41,270 nt of DNA from RXIX01 sp003989075. GTDB lineage: Bacteria > Pseudomonadota > Gammaproteobacteria > Competibacterales > Competibacteraceae. The notes under the pieces were generated by a model. The model worked only from the letters and a program-made list of their open reading frames with translations. It ran no database searches and was not told where the DNA came from. Every line of letters begins with the position of its first letter. Positions within the stretch are counted from its first letter, which is position 1. The position numbers and the translations under genes were made by a program. Shown here piece after piece: positions 6,881-14,391 of this stretch. The stretch spans positions 1-41,270 of the forward strand of contig JAKOYN010000091.1 in NCBI GenBank assembly GCA_029780415.1. The letters run 5' to 3'.

Positions 6881-7753
6881 ATGACGGCGGAACGTGTGCT
6901 GCTGTTCACCTGCCAGGGGCTGAGCCTGCCCGGCATCCTGCATCCAGGTGCGCCGGACGCATCGCGTGGCGTGCTGGTGGTGGTCGGTGGGCCGCAATAC
7001 CGGGTGGGCAGTCATCGCCAGTTTGTGTTGCTGGCCCGCGATCTGGCGGCGGCGGGCGTACCGGTGCTGCGTTTCGACTGTCGTGGCATGGGCGATGCCG
7101 AGGGTGAGTTTCCCGGTTTCGAGGATCTCGATGCTGACCTGGCCGCCGCCATCGACGCCTTTTTTACCCAGGTGCCGAGCCTGCGCGAGGTAGTGATCTG
7201 GGGTCTGTGCGATGCAGCCTCGGCGGCGCTGTTCTACGCAGGCAGCGATACGCGGGTGCGCGGGCTGGTCCTGCTGAATCCGTGGCTGCGCACCGGAGCC
7301 GGCGAGGCGCGCGCCTATCTGCGCCATTACTATCTGGCCCGGCTGTTGAATCCCGATCTATGGCGCAAGATTCGCCGTGGTGAATTTGCCTTCGGCGCTG
7401 CGCTGCGCGGGCTGCTGGACCTGATCATGCGGGCTGGACGCGGGGCCCGTGAGTCGGCCCGGCAGGCGCTGGTACCGGCGGCGAGTGCTGCGGTCGCGCC
7501 GGCGCCGCTGCCCGAACGCATGGCAGATGGCTGGCAGTGCTTCACCGGACCGATCCTGCTCATTCTCAGCGGTGACGACCTGACTGCGGCGGAATTTCGC
7601 GATACCACCCGGGCTTCGCGGCGCTGGCGGCGCCTGCTGGCTGAGCCGCGGGTGACGATCCGCGACTACCCGGAAGCCAACCATACCTTCTCCCGGTGCG
7701 AATGGCGTGACCAGGTGGCGGTGTGGACCCGCGACTGGCTGCGGGCGTGGTAA
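6881..7753 (+). CDS. Alpha/beta hydrolase, exosortase A system-associated hydrolase 1 type
   Basis: The protein has 290 residues. Signature segments are VLVVVGGPQYRVGSHRQFVL near the N-terminus, VLRFDCRGMGDAEGE, and the nucleophile elbow WGLCDAASAAL. Cys110 occupies the nucleophile position. LLILSGDDLTAAEF supplies the likely acid and YPEANHTF the likely His. This is the pattern of the family called hydrolase 1, exosortase A system-associated. It begins 4 bases after the stop of the companion hydrolase and probably shares its transcript with the acyl carrier protein. A Cys nucleophile would suit acyl transfer or thioester chemistry on a carrier-bound intermediate, which is my inference. The substrate is not known. 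No exosortase (eight-helix EpsH-like protein) is encoded in the window. Confidence 0.82.
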   Translation: MTAERVLLFTCQGLSLPGILHPGAPDASRGVLVVVGGPQYRVGSHRQFVLLARDLAAAGVPVLRFDCRGMGDAEGEFPGFEDLDADLAAAIDAFFTQVPSLREVVIWGLCDAASAALFYAGSDTRVRGLVLLNPWLRTGAGEARAYLRHYYLARLLNPDLWRKIRRGEFAFGAALRGLLDLIMRAGRGARESARQALVPAASAAVAPAPLPERMADGWQCFTGPILLILSGDDLTAAEFRDTTRASRRWRRLLAEPRVTIRDYPEANHTFSRCEWRDQVAVWTRDWLRAW

Positions 7754-7785
7754 GAGAGTCCTGAGCCTTTCCTGGAGGGATCCCG

Positions 7786-10239
7786 ATGCGAGTCCTGCGT
7801 GCCTTGGCCAAGCTGGCTCAATACTACCTGATCGGCATCGGCCTGCTGGCGCACGTCGCGCTGGCCATTGCTCTGTGGCAGGTTCTGGCGCAGTCGCAAT
7901 TGACCGTACGCCAGCTGCTGGTCAAGGTCGCCGAGAAGGCCGGCATTGCCTCGCCGACTCTGGTGAGCTGGGTGTCGCCGGCGCCGCGCTATGCCGATGT
8001 GCGCTTTGAGGGTCGCCTGCGGGCCAGTCATCCACGCATCCTGCTGCCGGAGCTGGCCCAGTGGTCGCGCGTGGGCACGCCGCCGCTGATGGCGGAACGC
8101 GCCGCACTCTACAAGCAACGTGGCATGGACGATATGTCCACCTGCGGGCCGGGTGATATCCTCGGGCTGACCACCTGCTGGCTGCTCTACGGTGAAGCTG
8201 AACAGGCCGAACCGCTGCTGCGGGCGCTGCGCGCGTTCGTCGTGGAGACGCCGACAGTCAACGGTTACGGTAACGCCTGGCAACTGGCCTTTGCCTACGA
8301 TTTCATCCGCCTGTATCCGGCGCTGTCGCCGATTGACCGGGCGCAGTTCGAGGCCCGCATCGAGGAAGCGCTGCGTGAGACATTGCGGGTGCTGGACGAA
8401 TCCTCAGCCTCGCTCTGGCACGGGCGCAGCTCGCTGGCGGCCATTGCCTGGCTGTGCGCGGTGGTGCTCGACCCGGACAACAATGGCCCCCGCGCCGCGT
8501 TACAGGCTCGCGCCCAGCGCCATTTCCTGGAGACCATCGCTGCCCTGGAACTGACCGAGGGCTGGCCGGAAGGCTACAACTACTGGATTCAGGAGCGCGC
8601 CTTCCTGGTCGTGCTGGCGGCCTCGGCCTATCTGAACGGCGTTGAGGACAGTCGTCAGGCCGCGCGGGTGCGCAATGCCCTGCGCCGGGTGGGCTACTGG
8701 ACGGTATACGCCACCCGGCCCGATCAGCGCATCGAAGGTCTCGGTGACGAAGGTTCGCGCGTCGATCTAAAGGACGAAACCCGCCGGGTCATCGACCTGA
8801 TCGCCCAAGCCACCCGTGACCCGGTGCTGGCCGGCTACTCGCGCTATCTGGAGCGCCTGCACGGTCGCGAGAGCTATTACCGTGATTACCGCTGGGGCTT
8901 TGCTCTGTTCAATGACCCGCGTCTGGAACCCATTGGCGGCGGCCGTCTGGAGGGTTTCCAGGGCCTGCTGCCGACAGCGGAGCTGTTTGGCCGTGACAGC
9001 CTTAATCTGGCCTATCTGCGTTCCGACTGGTCAGCGGATGCGACCTTTATCAGTTTCCGCGCCGGGGGTCTGTTCACCCATCACGGTCACTATGATGCCG
9101 GTCATTTCAGCCTGTACAAGGGCGCGCCGCTGGCGATCAACAGCAGCGTCTACGGCGATTTCTTCGGCCCCAACCGCCTCAATTACTCCATCCGCAGCAT
9201 TGCCAAGAACACCCTGCTGATTCTGCGCCCCGGCGAGACGGTGCGACCCAACCGCTTTTTCAGCAACAACGTCGCCGACGGTGGCCAGCGGGTGGTATTG
9301 CCGACCGGCAGCGCCATCGGCAGCGTCGCTGACTGGCTGGCCAACCGCAGTCGTGGCCTGTATCTGCAGGGCGGTCAGGTGCAGCACTTTGAACAGCAGT
9401 CCGGTGATTACGCCTATATCGCCGCTGATTTGACCGATGCCTATAACACGCCGGCGCACGATGAGGGTGGTCGTGGTGGCAAGGTCGAGCGCGTGCTGCG
9501 GCAACTGCTGTACCTGCCGGGCGAGGACCGCCTGCTGGTCCGCGACCGGGTGCGCGCAGTGCAGGCGGCTTATGTTAAAAAGTGGCTGCTGCACACGGTC
9601 GGGCAACCGCAGGTAGCGGATGCACAGCTGCTGCGCGGCGATCCGGACAACGGTATTTTGCAAAGTCGTGCCGCAGTCGCCCAGGTGCATAACGGCCGTG
9701 GCTGGTTGCAAATACAGCGCCTGCTGCCCGAGGATGCGCTGATCCGCGTGGTCGGCGGCCGCGATTATCAGTACTACGTCGAGGCCGATGGCGATGACAC
9801 GCGCCTGGATGGTTTGAACATCATGGAAGGATCCAATCTCAAGCCGTGGTTCGATGTGGGTTTTTGGCGGCTGGAGATTCAGCCGGCCGCACCGCGCCAG
9901 GACGATACCTTCCTGGTGGTGCTGACACCCTCCGTGGATGCGCCGCGTCCGCTGTTGGCCTTGCCATTGACGCTGGAACCGCGCGGCGACGGGGTCGTGA
10001 CTGATGCCTCGGCGACGCTGTTCCTCGCCGATGATGCAAGCGGCGAGGTGCGGCTGAAGTTGCCGGTAGCCAGTGGTACGCTGCGGGTGATCGGTCTGCC
10101 GCCGCTGGCCCGTGCCACGCTGCAGGCTGAAACCGACACCGGGCCGGCGCGCACCGTGACCGCCAGTGCCGCTGGGGTGGCGGTTTTCAGCGGTCCGCTG
10201 AGCATTGCGCCGGGGCGCTGGCGCGTGCGCTGGCAGTAG
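7786..10239 (+). CDS. Membrane-anchored heparinase II/III family polysaccharide lyase
   Basis: The protein has 817 residues. The N-terminus has one hydrophobic helix (about 13-35, YLIGIGLLAHVALAIALW) that would act as an uncleaved anchor facing the periplasm. An alpha/alpha-barrel region follows (about 90-380). The heparinase II/III beta-sandwich begins near residue 400 with the family motif FTHHGHYDAGHFSLYKGAP (from about 429), which carries the His/Tyr cluster expected for catalysis. RSDWSADATFISFRAGG just before it is also typical. These enzymes cleave uronic-acid polysaccharides by beta-elimination. GGAGGG-like bases (GGAGGG at 7773-7778) precede ATG 7786. The gene follows the exosortase-associated hydrolases by 32 bases, pointing to a role in trimming an exopolysaccharide during export. 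The last 53 bases overlap the antisense 3' end of the next gene. Confidence 0.85.
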   Translation: MRVLRALAKLAQYYLIGIGLLAHVALAIALWQVLAQSQLTVRQLLVKVAEKAGIASPTLVSWVSPAPRYADVRFEGRLRASHPRILLPELAQWSRVGTPPLMAERAALYKQRGMDDMSTCGPGDILGLTTCWLLYGEAEQAEPLLRALRAFVVETPTVNGYGNAWQLAFAYDFIRLYPALSPIDRAQFEARIEEALRETLRVLDESSASLWHGRSSLAAIAWLCAVVLDPDNNGPRAALQARAQRHFLETIAALELTEGWPEGYNYWIQERAFLVVLAASAYLNGVEDSRQAARVRNALRRVGYWTVYATRPDQRIEGLGDEGSRVDLKDETRRVIDLIAQATRDPVLAGYSRYLERLHGRESYYRDYRWGFALFNDPRLEPIGGGRLEGFQGLLPTAELFGRDSLNLAYLRSDWSADATFISFRAGGLFTHHGHYDAGHFSLYKGAPLAINSSVYGDFFGPNRLNYSIRSIAKNTLLILRPGETVRPNRFFSNNVADGGQRVVLPTGSAIGSVADWLANRSRGLYLQGGQVQHFEQQSGDYAYIAADLTDAYNTPAHDEGGRGGKVERVLRQLLYLPGEDRLLVRDRVRAVQAAYVKKWLLHTVGQPQVADAQLLRGDPDNGILQSRAAVAQVHNGRGWLQIQRLLPEDALIRVVGGRDYQYYVEADGDDTRLDGLNIMEGSNLKPWFDVGFWRLEIQPAAPRQDDTFLVVLTPSVDAPRPLLALPLTLEPRGDGVVTDASATLFLADDASGEVRLKLPVASGTLRVIGLPPLARATLQAETDTGPARTVTASAAGVAVFSGPLSIAPGRWRVRWQ

Positions 10240-11215
10240 CGGTCGACCGGCTCGACCACTGTTCGGCTAGAAAGGCTGGAATCCGCTGCTCCAGCCAGTA
10301 CTCGGCCCGCCAGGGCCAGCGTCCGCCAACGAAGCCGACATGGCCGCCGCCGCCGCTCAATTCCAGATGGGTGCAGGCAGACAGTTCAGCCGGGTCCGGG
10401 ATCGCCTCGGGCAGCATAAAGGGGTCATCGTGGGCGTGCAGGATCAGGGTTGGCACCGCGATATGGCGCAGATAAGGGCGGCAACTGGCGCGGGCATAAT
10501 AGTCGTCAACCCCGGCGTAGCCATGCAGAGGCGCGGTTACCCGGTCATCGAAGGCGTAGAAATCGCGCAGCTGGGCCAGTTCGTCCAGCGTCACCGGCCC
10601 ATCGGCGCGCTGCTGGAATTTGGCGCGATAGCTGCGCCGCAATGCATGCAGCAGGTGGTGCTGATAGAGTCGTGACAGGCCGCGCCCCATGCGCCGTGCC
10701 GCGCTGTCGAGCAGAAACGGCACCGACACCGCAACCGCTGCCTGTACTGGCGCTGAGCTGCCAGCCTCGCCCAGCCACTTAAGCAGGGCATTGCCGCCAA
10801 GCGAGTAGCCGACCACGGCCAGCGGCGTTGCCGGTTCGCGCTGGTGCAGCAGTTGTGCAACGTGGGCAAGATCGGCGGTATCGCCAGCGGAATAGCCACG
10901 CGCCAAGCGGTTGGGCATGCCGCTGCAGCCGCGAAAATGCATCACCACGCCGCGCCAGCGCCGGGCGACGCAGGCCGCCAGCAGCCCACGTGCATAGTGG
11001 GATCCGCTGGAACCCTCCAGCCCGTGCAGCAGCAGCACCTGCGGACCCTGCGTGCCGCCGGTCCAGTCCAGATCGAGATGATCGCCATCCGGCAGGGTCA
11101 GTCGCTCCCGGCGCAGGGCGGGACGCGGCCGCCGCCGGCACAGCACCGGCCACAGGGTCTGGGCATGCGGATTGGCCAGCCACCAGGGTGGGCGAAAGGT
11201 AGAAGCGATCAGCAC
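10187..11215 (-). CDS. YheT-like alpha/beta hydrolase
   Basis: The protein has 342 residues and a cytoplasmic hydrolase fold of the YheT/ABHD1-3 type. Hallmarks are FRPPWWLANPHAQTLWP at the N-terminus, VLLLHGLEGSSGSHY, the family motif HFRGCSGMPN, the nucleophile elbow VGYSLGGNALLKWL, the acid in LHAHDDPFM, and the His in GGGGHVGFVGG. Activity is probably on an ester or lipid, but the physiological substrate is unknown. The start is GTG 11213-11215 because the conserved N-terminal motif begins at once and no ATG lies nearby. The last 25 or so residues (Ser/Ala-rich, after FLAEQW) exceed the family core and overlap the end of the lyase gene on the other strand by 53 bases. It sits 19 bases downstream of the SnoaL-like gene and may be co-transcribed with it. 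Confidence 0.85.
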   Translation of the reverse strand: MLIASTFRPPWWLANPHAQTLWPVLCRRRPRPALRRERLTLPDGDHLDLDWTGGTQGPQVLLLHGLEGSSGSHYARGLLAACVARRWRGVVMHFRGCSGMPNRLARGYSAGDTADLAHVAQLLHQREPATPLAVVGYSLGGNALLKWLGEAGSSAPVQAAVAVSVPFLLDSAARRMGRGLSRLYQHHLLHALRRSYRAKFQQRADGPVTLDELAQLRDFYAFDDRVTAPLHGYAGVDDYYARASCRPYLRHIAVPTLILHAHDDPFMLPEAIPDPAELSACTHLELSGGGGHVGFVGGRWPWRAEYWLEQRIPAFLAEQWSSRSTATASARASAPAQCSADR

Positions 11216-11234
11216 GGGCGTGGCGCAGTGCGGT

Positions 11235-11687
11235 TCAGAAGCGCATCGAGAGCGACTGAAACACGTCCTGGGTCATGTTCTGCAGCATGCTCAGAGCGTC
11301 CCAGTCATCCCAGGATTCCTGAATCAGGCCGTTTTCAATGCGATGAAAACTGGTGCCGGTCACCGCCAGGGATTGCCCGCTCGGCGCGATGCCCATGAAT
11401 TCGCCCTGATGGGTGCCGTGGGCGATCCAGCGCGTGGCGACCTGGCTGCCTTCGGCGATCTGGTCCTGAATCTCGAAGCGGATGTTCGGGGAAGCAATAT
11501 GAAACATCATGACCAGTTGCTTGAACGCCTCGGCGCCGCGCACCGGTTGCGGCAACGTGGCGATATGGCCGATGTAATCGGTCGCGATGAGCGTATCGAC
11601 CGCTTTCAGGTCACAGGCGCTCCAGATGACTTCAAAATTGCGCCGGACCAGCGCCTTGTTAGCTTCCAGTGTCTTGTTATCGGACAT
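11235..11687 (-). CDS. SnoaL-like (NTF2-fold) ester cyclase family protein
   Basis: The protein has 150 residues. It shows the SnoaL-like polyketide-cyclase/ester-cyclase pattern: NKALVRRNFEVIWSACDL, LIATDYIGHI, a middle strand block VATRWIAHGTHQGEFMGIAP, then VTGTSFHRIENGLIQESWDDWD. Proteins of this fold are small cone-shaped dimers with diverse roles, so the reaction cannot be named. I chose ATG 11685-11687, with AGGA five bases upstream. The open frame continues upstream to 11849, but that part is low-complexity Pro/Ser and lacks conservation features. It is transcribed leftward, away from the CoA hydrolase/transferase gene, with 252 bases between the two starts. It lies 19 bases before the YheT-like gene. 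Confidence 0.8.
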   Translation of the reverse strand: MSDNKTLEANKALVRRNFEVIWSACDLKAVDTLIATDYIGHIATLPQPVRGAEAFKQLVMMFHIASPNIRFEIQDQIAEGSQVATRWIAHGTHQGEFMGIAPSGQSLAVTGTSFHRIENGLIQESWDDWDALSMLQNMTQDVFQSLSMRF

Positions 11688-11869
11688 CGACAATCCTGCC
11701 TTCATAGCGAGAGTGGGCGAAGGTGACGGGGATGACGGTCTTGCGGTTCCGGCCCTCCAGGCCGCTTGACCGGTTTGTGCTTGCGCTATCTGCCGCGGGT
11801 TTTGGAGTATGCGCATCACAGTGTAGTTCGTTCCACCGGGCGCTGCCACGGAGCCGGACGGATCAGACC

Positions 11870-11878
11870 TGCTATAAT
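11870..11878 (+). promoter_or_regulatory. Extended -10 promoter for the CoA hydrolase/transferase gene
   Basis: TGCTATAAT is a perfect -10 hexamer with an upstream TG, which can make a -35 element dispensable. No good -35 is visible. Transcription would start near 11885, about 55 bases before ATG 11940. It sits in the divergent gap between the SnoaL-like gene and this gene. Confidence 0.55.
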
Positions 11879-11939
11879 TAATCCCTTCCCAAAACCGGCA
11901 TCGCGCTGCGTGTCCGGGCGGGGAATTCCATATAACTAT

Positions 11940-14216
11940 ATGAAAGATAAAGCGCTATTGAAGTCCGCGCGCGAAGGCCAGCGGATGGTGCCGCCGACCT
12001 GCACGCTCCTCCAACAACCGACCGTGAGAGATCGGATGATGCAGCAACAAAGCCCGTCGTATATCCAGGATATCGAAGCGTGTATCGATGAAATCATCGC
12101 TCGGGTTGGCAAGCGAATCGTGCTGGGTATCCCGCTGGGGATCGGCAAGCCCAATCCGCTGGTTAACGCGCTATACCGGCGGGTCAAGGCCGATCCGACA
12201 CTGTCGCTGAAGATTGTCACCGCGATCACGGTCGAAACGCCAAAAGGTTCGAGCGATCTGGAAAAGCGTTTCCTGGGGCCTTTCGTCGAGCGGGTGTTTG
12301 GCAACTACCCCGATCTCGAATACGCAGTCGATCTGCGCACCGGCCAGACCCCGCCCAATTTTGAAGTGGCCGAGTTCTTCTTCAAGCCGGGCGGCTTCAT
12401 GAACGTGCCGATGCAGCAGCAGAACTACATCAGCACCAACTATACCTATGCCGCGCGCGACCTGATGGACAACGGCATTAACGTGCTGGCCCAGCAGGTG
12501 GCCAAGCGCGAGGTTAACGGTGAACTGCGTTTCAGTCTGGGCAGCAACCCCGATGTGACCCTGGATCTGTTGATCATGGTGGCCCGCGCCCGCGCCGAGG
12601 GCCGGGCCATGGTGACCGTTGCCGAGGTCAACCGGGAAATGCCGTTCATGTACAACGACGCCGTGGTCGAGCCCGCCGATTTTGACCTGGTGATCGACAA
12701 TCCGGCCTACGATTTTCAGCTGTTTGGCGCGCCCAACATGCCAGTGGAGCCGGCTGATTACCTGCTGGGGCTGCAGGCCAGTGCCCTGATCCGCGATGGC
12801 GGTACTTTGCAGATCGGTATCGGTTCGCTCGGCGATGCCATCGTCTATGCCTGCCAGTTGCGCCAGCAGCAGAACGCGCTCTACAACCAGTTGTTGTCCG
12901 AACTGCGCATCCGTGACCGCTACAGCGCCCTGATCGAGCGCATCGGCGGCACCAGCGCCTTTGAACAGGGGCTGTACGGGTCCAGTGAGATGTTTGTCAA
13001 CGGGTTCCTGTATCTGTACCGCGATGGCATCCTCAAGCGTCATGTCTATGACAGCGAGCCTCTGCAGCGGCTGCTCAACGAAGGCGCGATCAGCGAGGCG
13101 GTCGATGAGCGCACCCTGCGGGTGTTGCTGGAGCACGCGGTAGTGCCGGCCCGGCTCGGTGCGGCCGATGTGGATTTCCTGCACCGCTTTGGCATTTTCA
13201 ACGAGCAGTTGCGCTATCAGGACGGCGCCTTGCTGGTGCAGGGCACGCCGTTTCCGGCCGATCTGGCGTGCCCGGAAACCTGGGCGGCGGTCGTGGCGAA
13301 TGGGCTGGGCACGCGGCTTAAGGGCGGCATTGTGATGCACGGTGGCTTTTTCATGGGGCCGCAGAGTTTCTACAAGGCGCTGCGCGAAATGCCCGAGGCG
13401 GAAAGCCAACAGATCTGCATGACCACCGTGCAGCGGGTCAACCACCTGTTCGGCGAACATCAGGCTCTGGCGCGCCTGCAGCGGCGTGATGCACGCTTCA
13501 TCAACACCACCATCATGGTCACCCTGCTCGGTGCAGCGGTATCCGATGGCCTGGAAAACGGTCAGGTGATCAGCGGCGTTGGCGGCCAGTACAACTTTGT
13601 GGCCATGGCCCACGAAATGCCCGATGCCCGCTCGATCCTGATGCTGCGCAGCACCCGCGAGAGTGGTCTGAACGTCAGTTCCAATATTGTCTGGAACTAC
13701 GGCCACATCACCATTCCGCGCCATCTGCGCGATATCGTGATCACCGAATACGGCATTGCTGAGCTGCGTGGCCGTTCTGATCGCGAGGTGGTGACTGCGC
13801 TGCTCAACATCGCTGATTCGCGCTTCCAGCCGGAGCTGCTGGAGAAAGCCAAGCGCGCCGGCAAGATTCCTGGCGATTACGAGATTCCCGAGAAGTTCCG
13901 CCAGAACACGCCGGCGCGGGTGCAGGCACAGATCGGGCGCTACAAGGCGCAGGGTCTGTTCCCTGATTTTCCACTGGGCAGCGATTTTACCGAGGAGGAA
14001 ATCGTGCTCGGCCGGGTCTTGAAGAGCCTCAAGGCGCGGCTGGCAACCAAGGGCGATTTGATGAAGACCATCGTCAAGGCGGTAACGGTCGGCACGGCGC
14101 CGCAAGCGGCCCAGCGCTATCTGGCCCGCCTGCAGCTTGATCAGCCAGCCGGGCAGAAGGAGAAGCTGATTCAAAAGCTGATCGTGGCCGAACTGGCGGC
14201 TTGCGGTTATCTGTGA
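11940..14216 (+). CDS. Acetyl-CoA hydrolase/CoA-transferase family protein
   Basis: The protein has 758 residues. An N-terminal CoA-transferase-like half contains RIVLGIPLGIGKPNPLVNAL and, centrally, LQIGIGSLGDAIVYA. The C-terminal half matches the acetyl-CoA hydrolase/transferase C-terminal domain (VISGVGGQYNFVAMAHEM, then HLRDIVITEYGIAELRGRSD, whose Glu is the likely CoA-acceptor region). Members interconvert short-chain acyl-CoAs and free acids, and the large form (about 700 residues) is widespread in proteobacteria. The exact acid (acetate, succinate or 4-hydroxybutyrate) cannot be read. ATG 11940 is the first Met after the extended -10; ATG 12036/12039, preceded by GAGAGATCGG, is an alternative. 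A role in acetate or storage-polymer metabolism would fit the phasin and glyoxylate-shunt genes elsewhere in the window. Confidence 0.85.
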   Translation: MKDKALLKSAREGQRMVPPTCTLLQQPTVRDRMMQQQSPSYIQDIEACIDEIIARVGKRIVLGIPLGIGKPNPLVNALYRRVKADPTLSLKIVTAITVETPKGSSDLEKRFLGPFVERVFGNYPDLEYAVDLRTGQTPPNFEVAEFFFKPGGFMNVPMQQQNYISTNYTYAARDLMDNGINVLAQQVAKREVNGELRFSLGSNPDVTLDLLIMVARARAEGRAMVTVAEVNREMPFMYNDAVVEPADFDLVIDNPAYDFQLFGAPNMPVEPADYLLGLQASALIRDGGTLQIGIGSLGDAIVYACQLRQQQNALYNQLLSELRIRDRYSALIERIGGTSAFEQGLYGSSEMFVNGFLYLYRDGILKRHVYDSEPLQRLLNEGAISEAVDERTLRVLLEHAVVPARLGAADVDFLHRFGIFNEQLRYQDGALLVQGTPFPADLACPETWAAVVANGLGTRLKGGIVMHGGFFMGPQSFYKALREMPEAESQQICMTTVQRVNHLFGEHQALARLQRRDARFINTTIMVTLLGAAVSDGLENGQVISGVGGQYNFVAMAHEMPDARSILMLRSTRESGLNVSSNIVWNYGHITIPRHLRDIVITEYGIAELRGRSDREVVTALLNIADSRFQPELLEKAKRAGKIPGDYEIPEKFRQNTPARVQAQIGRYKAQGLFPDFPLGSDFTEEEIVLGRVLKSLKARLATKGDLMKTIVKAVTVGTAPQAAQRYLARLQLDQPAGQKEKLIQKLIVAELAACGYL

Positions 14217-14320
14217 GTCTGTAAGGAAGCCCGCGATATCCTCGCTCTGGGCGAGGCAGACCACGGGCCGGTTGAGGGTGGAAGCGGAGCTTTAGCAGGC
14301 TGGATGCCTTCTCCCCTGAT

Positions 14321-14344
14321 GCCTCTCCCGTTCGCGGGAGAGGC
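14321..14344. terminator. Perfect GC-rich hairpin between convergent genes
   Basis: GCCTCTCCCG and CGGGAGAGGC form a perfect 10-bp stem with a TTCG loop, between the CoA hydrolase/transferase stop (14216) and the glgB stop (14392, opposite strand). No T-run follows on either strand. It may be a weak bidirectional terminator or mRNA-stabilising stem, or a copy of a dispersed intergenic repeat, since stems of this type (CTCTCCC...GGGAGAG) recur in GC-rich proteobacteria. Confidence 0.5.
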
Positions 14345-14391
14345 ACGTTCACAGAGGGCTTTATCACGAACGCAAGCGGGCGTTCAGGCGC

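Noticed and set aside
12171..14264. Minus-strand open frame (697 codons) opposite the CoA hydrolase/transferase
   Set aside because: The plus-strand gene has clear family motifs over the same range. The antisense product has none and is rich in His/Gln.
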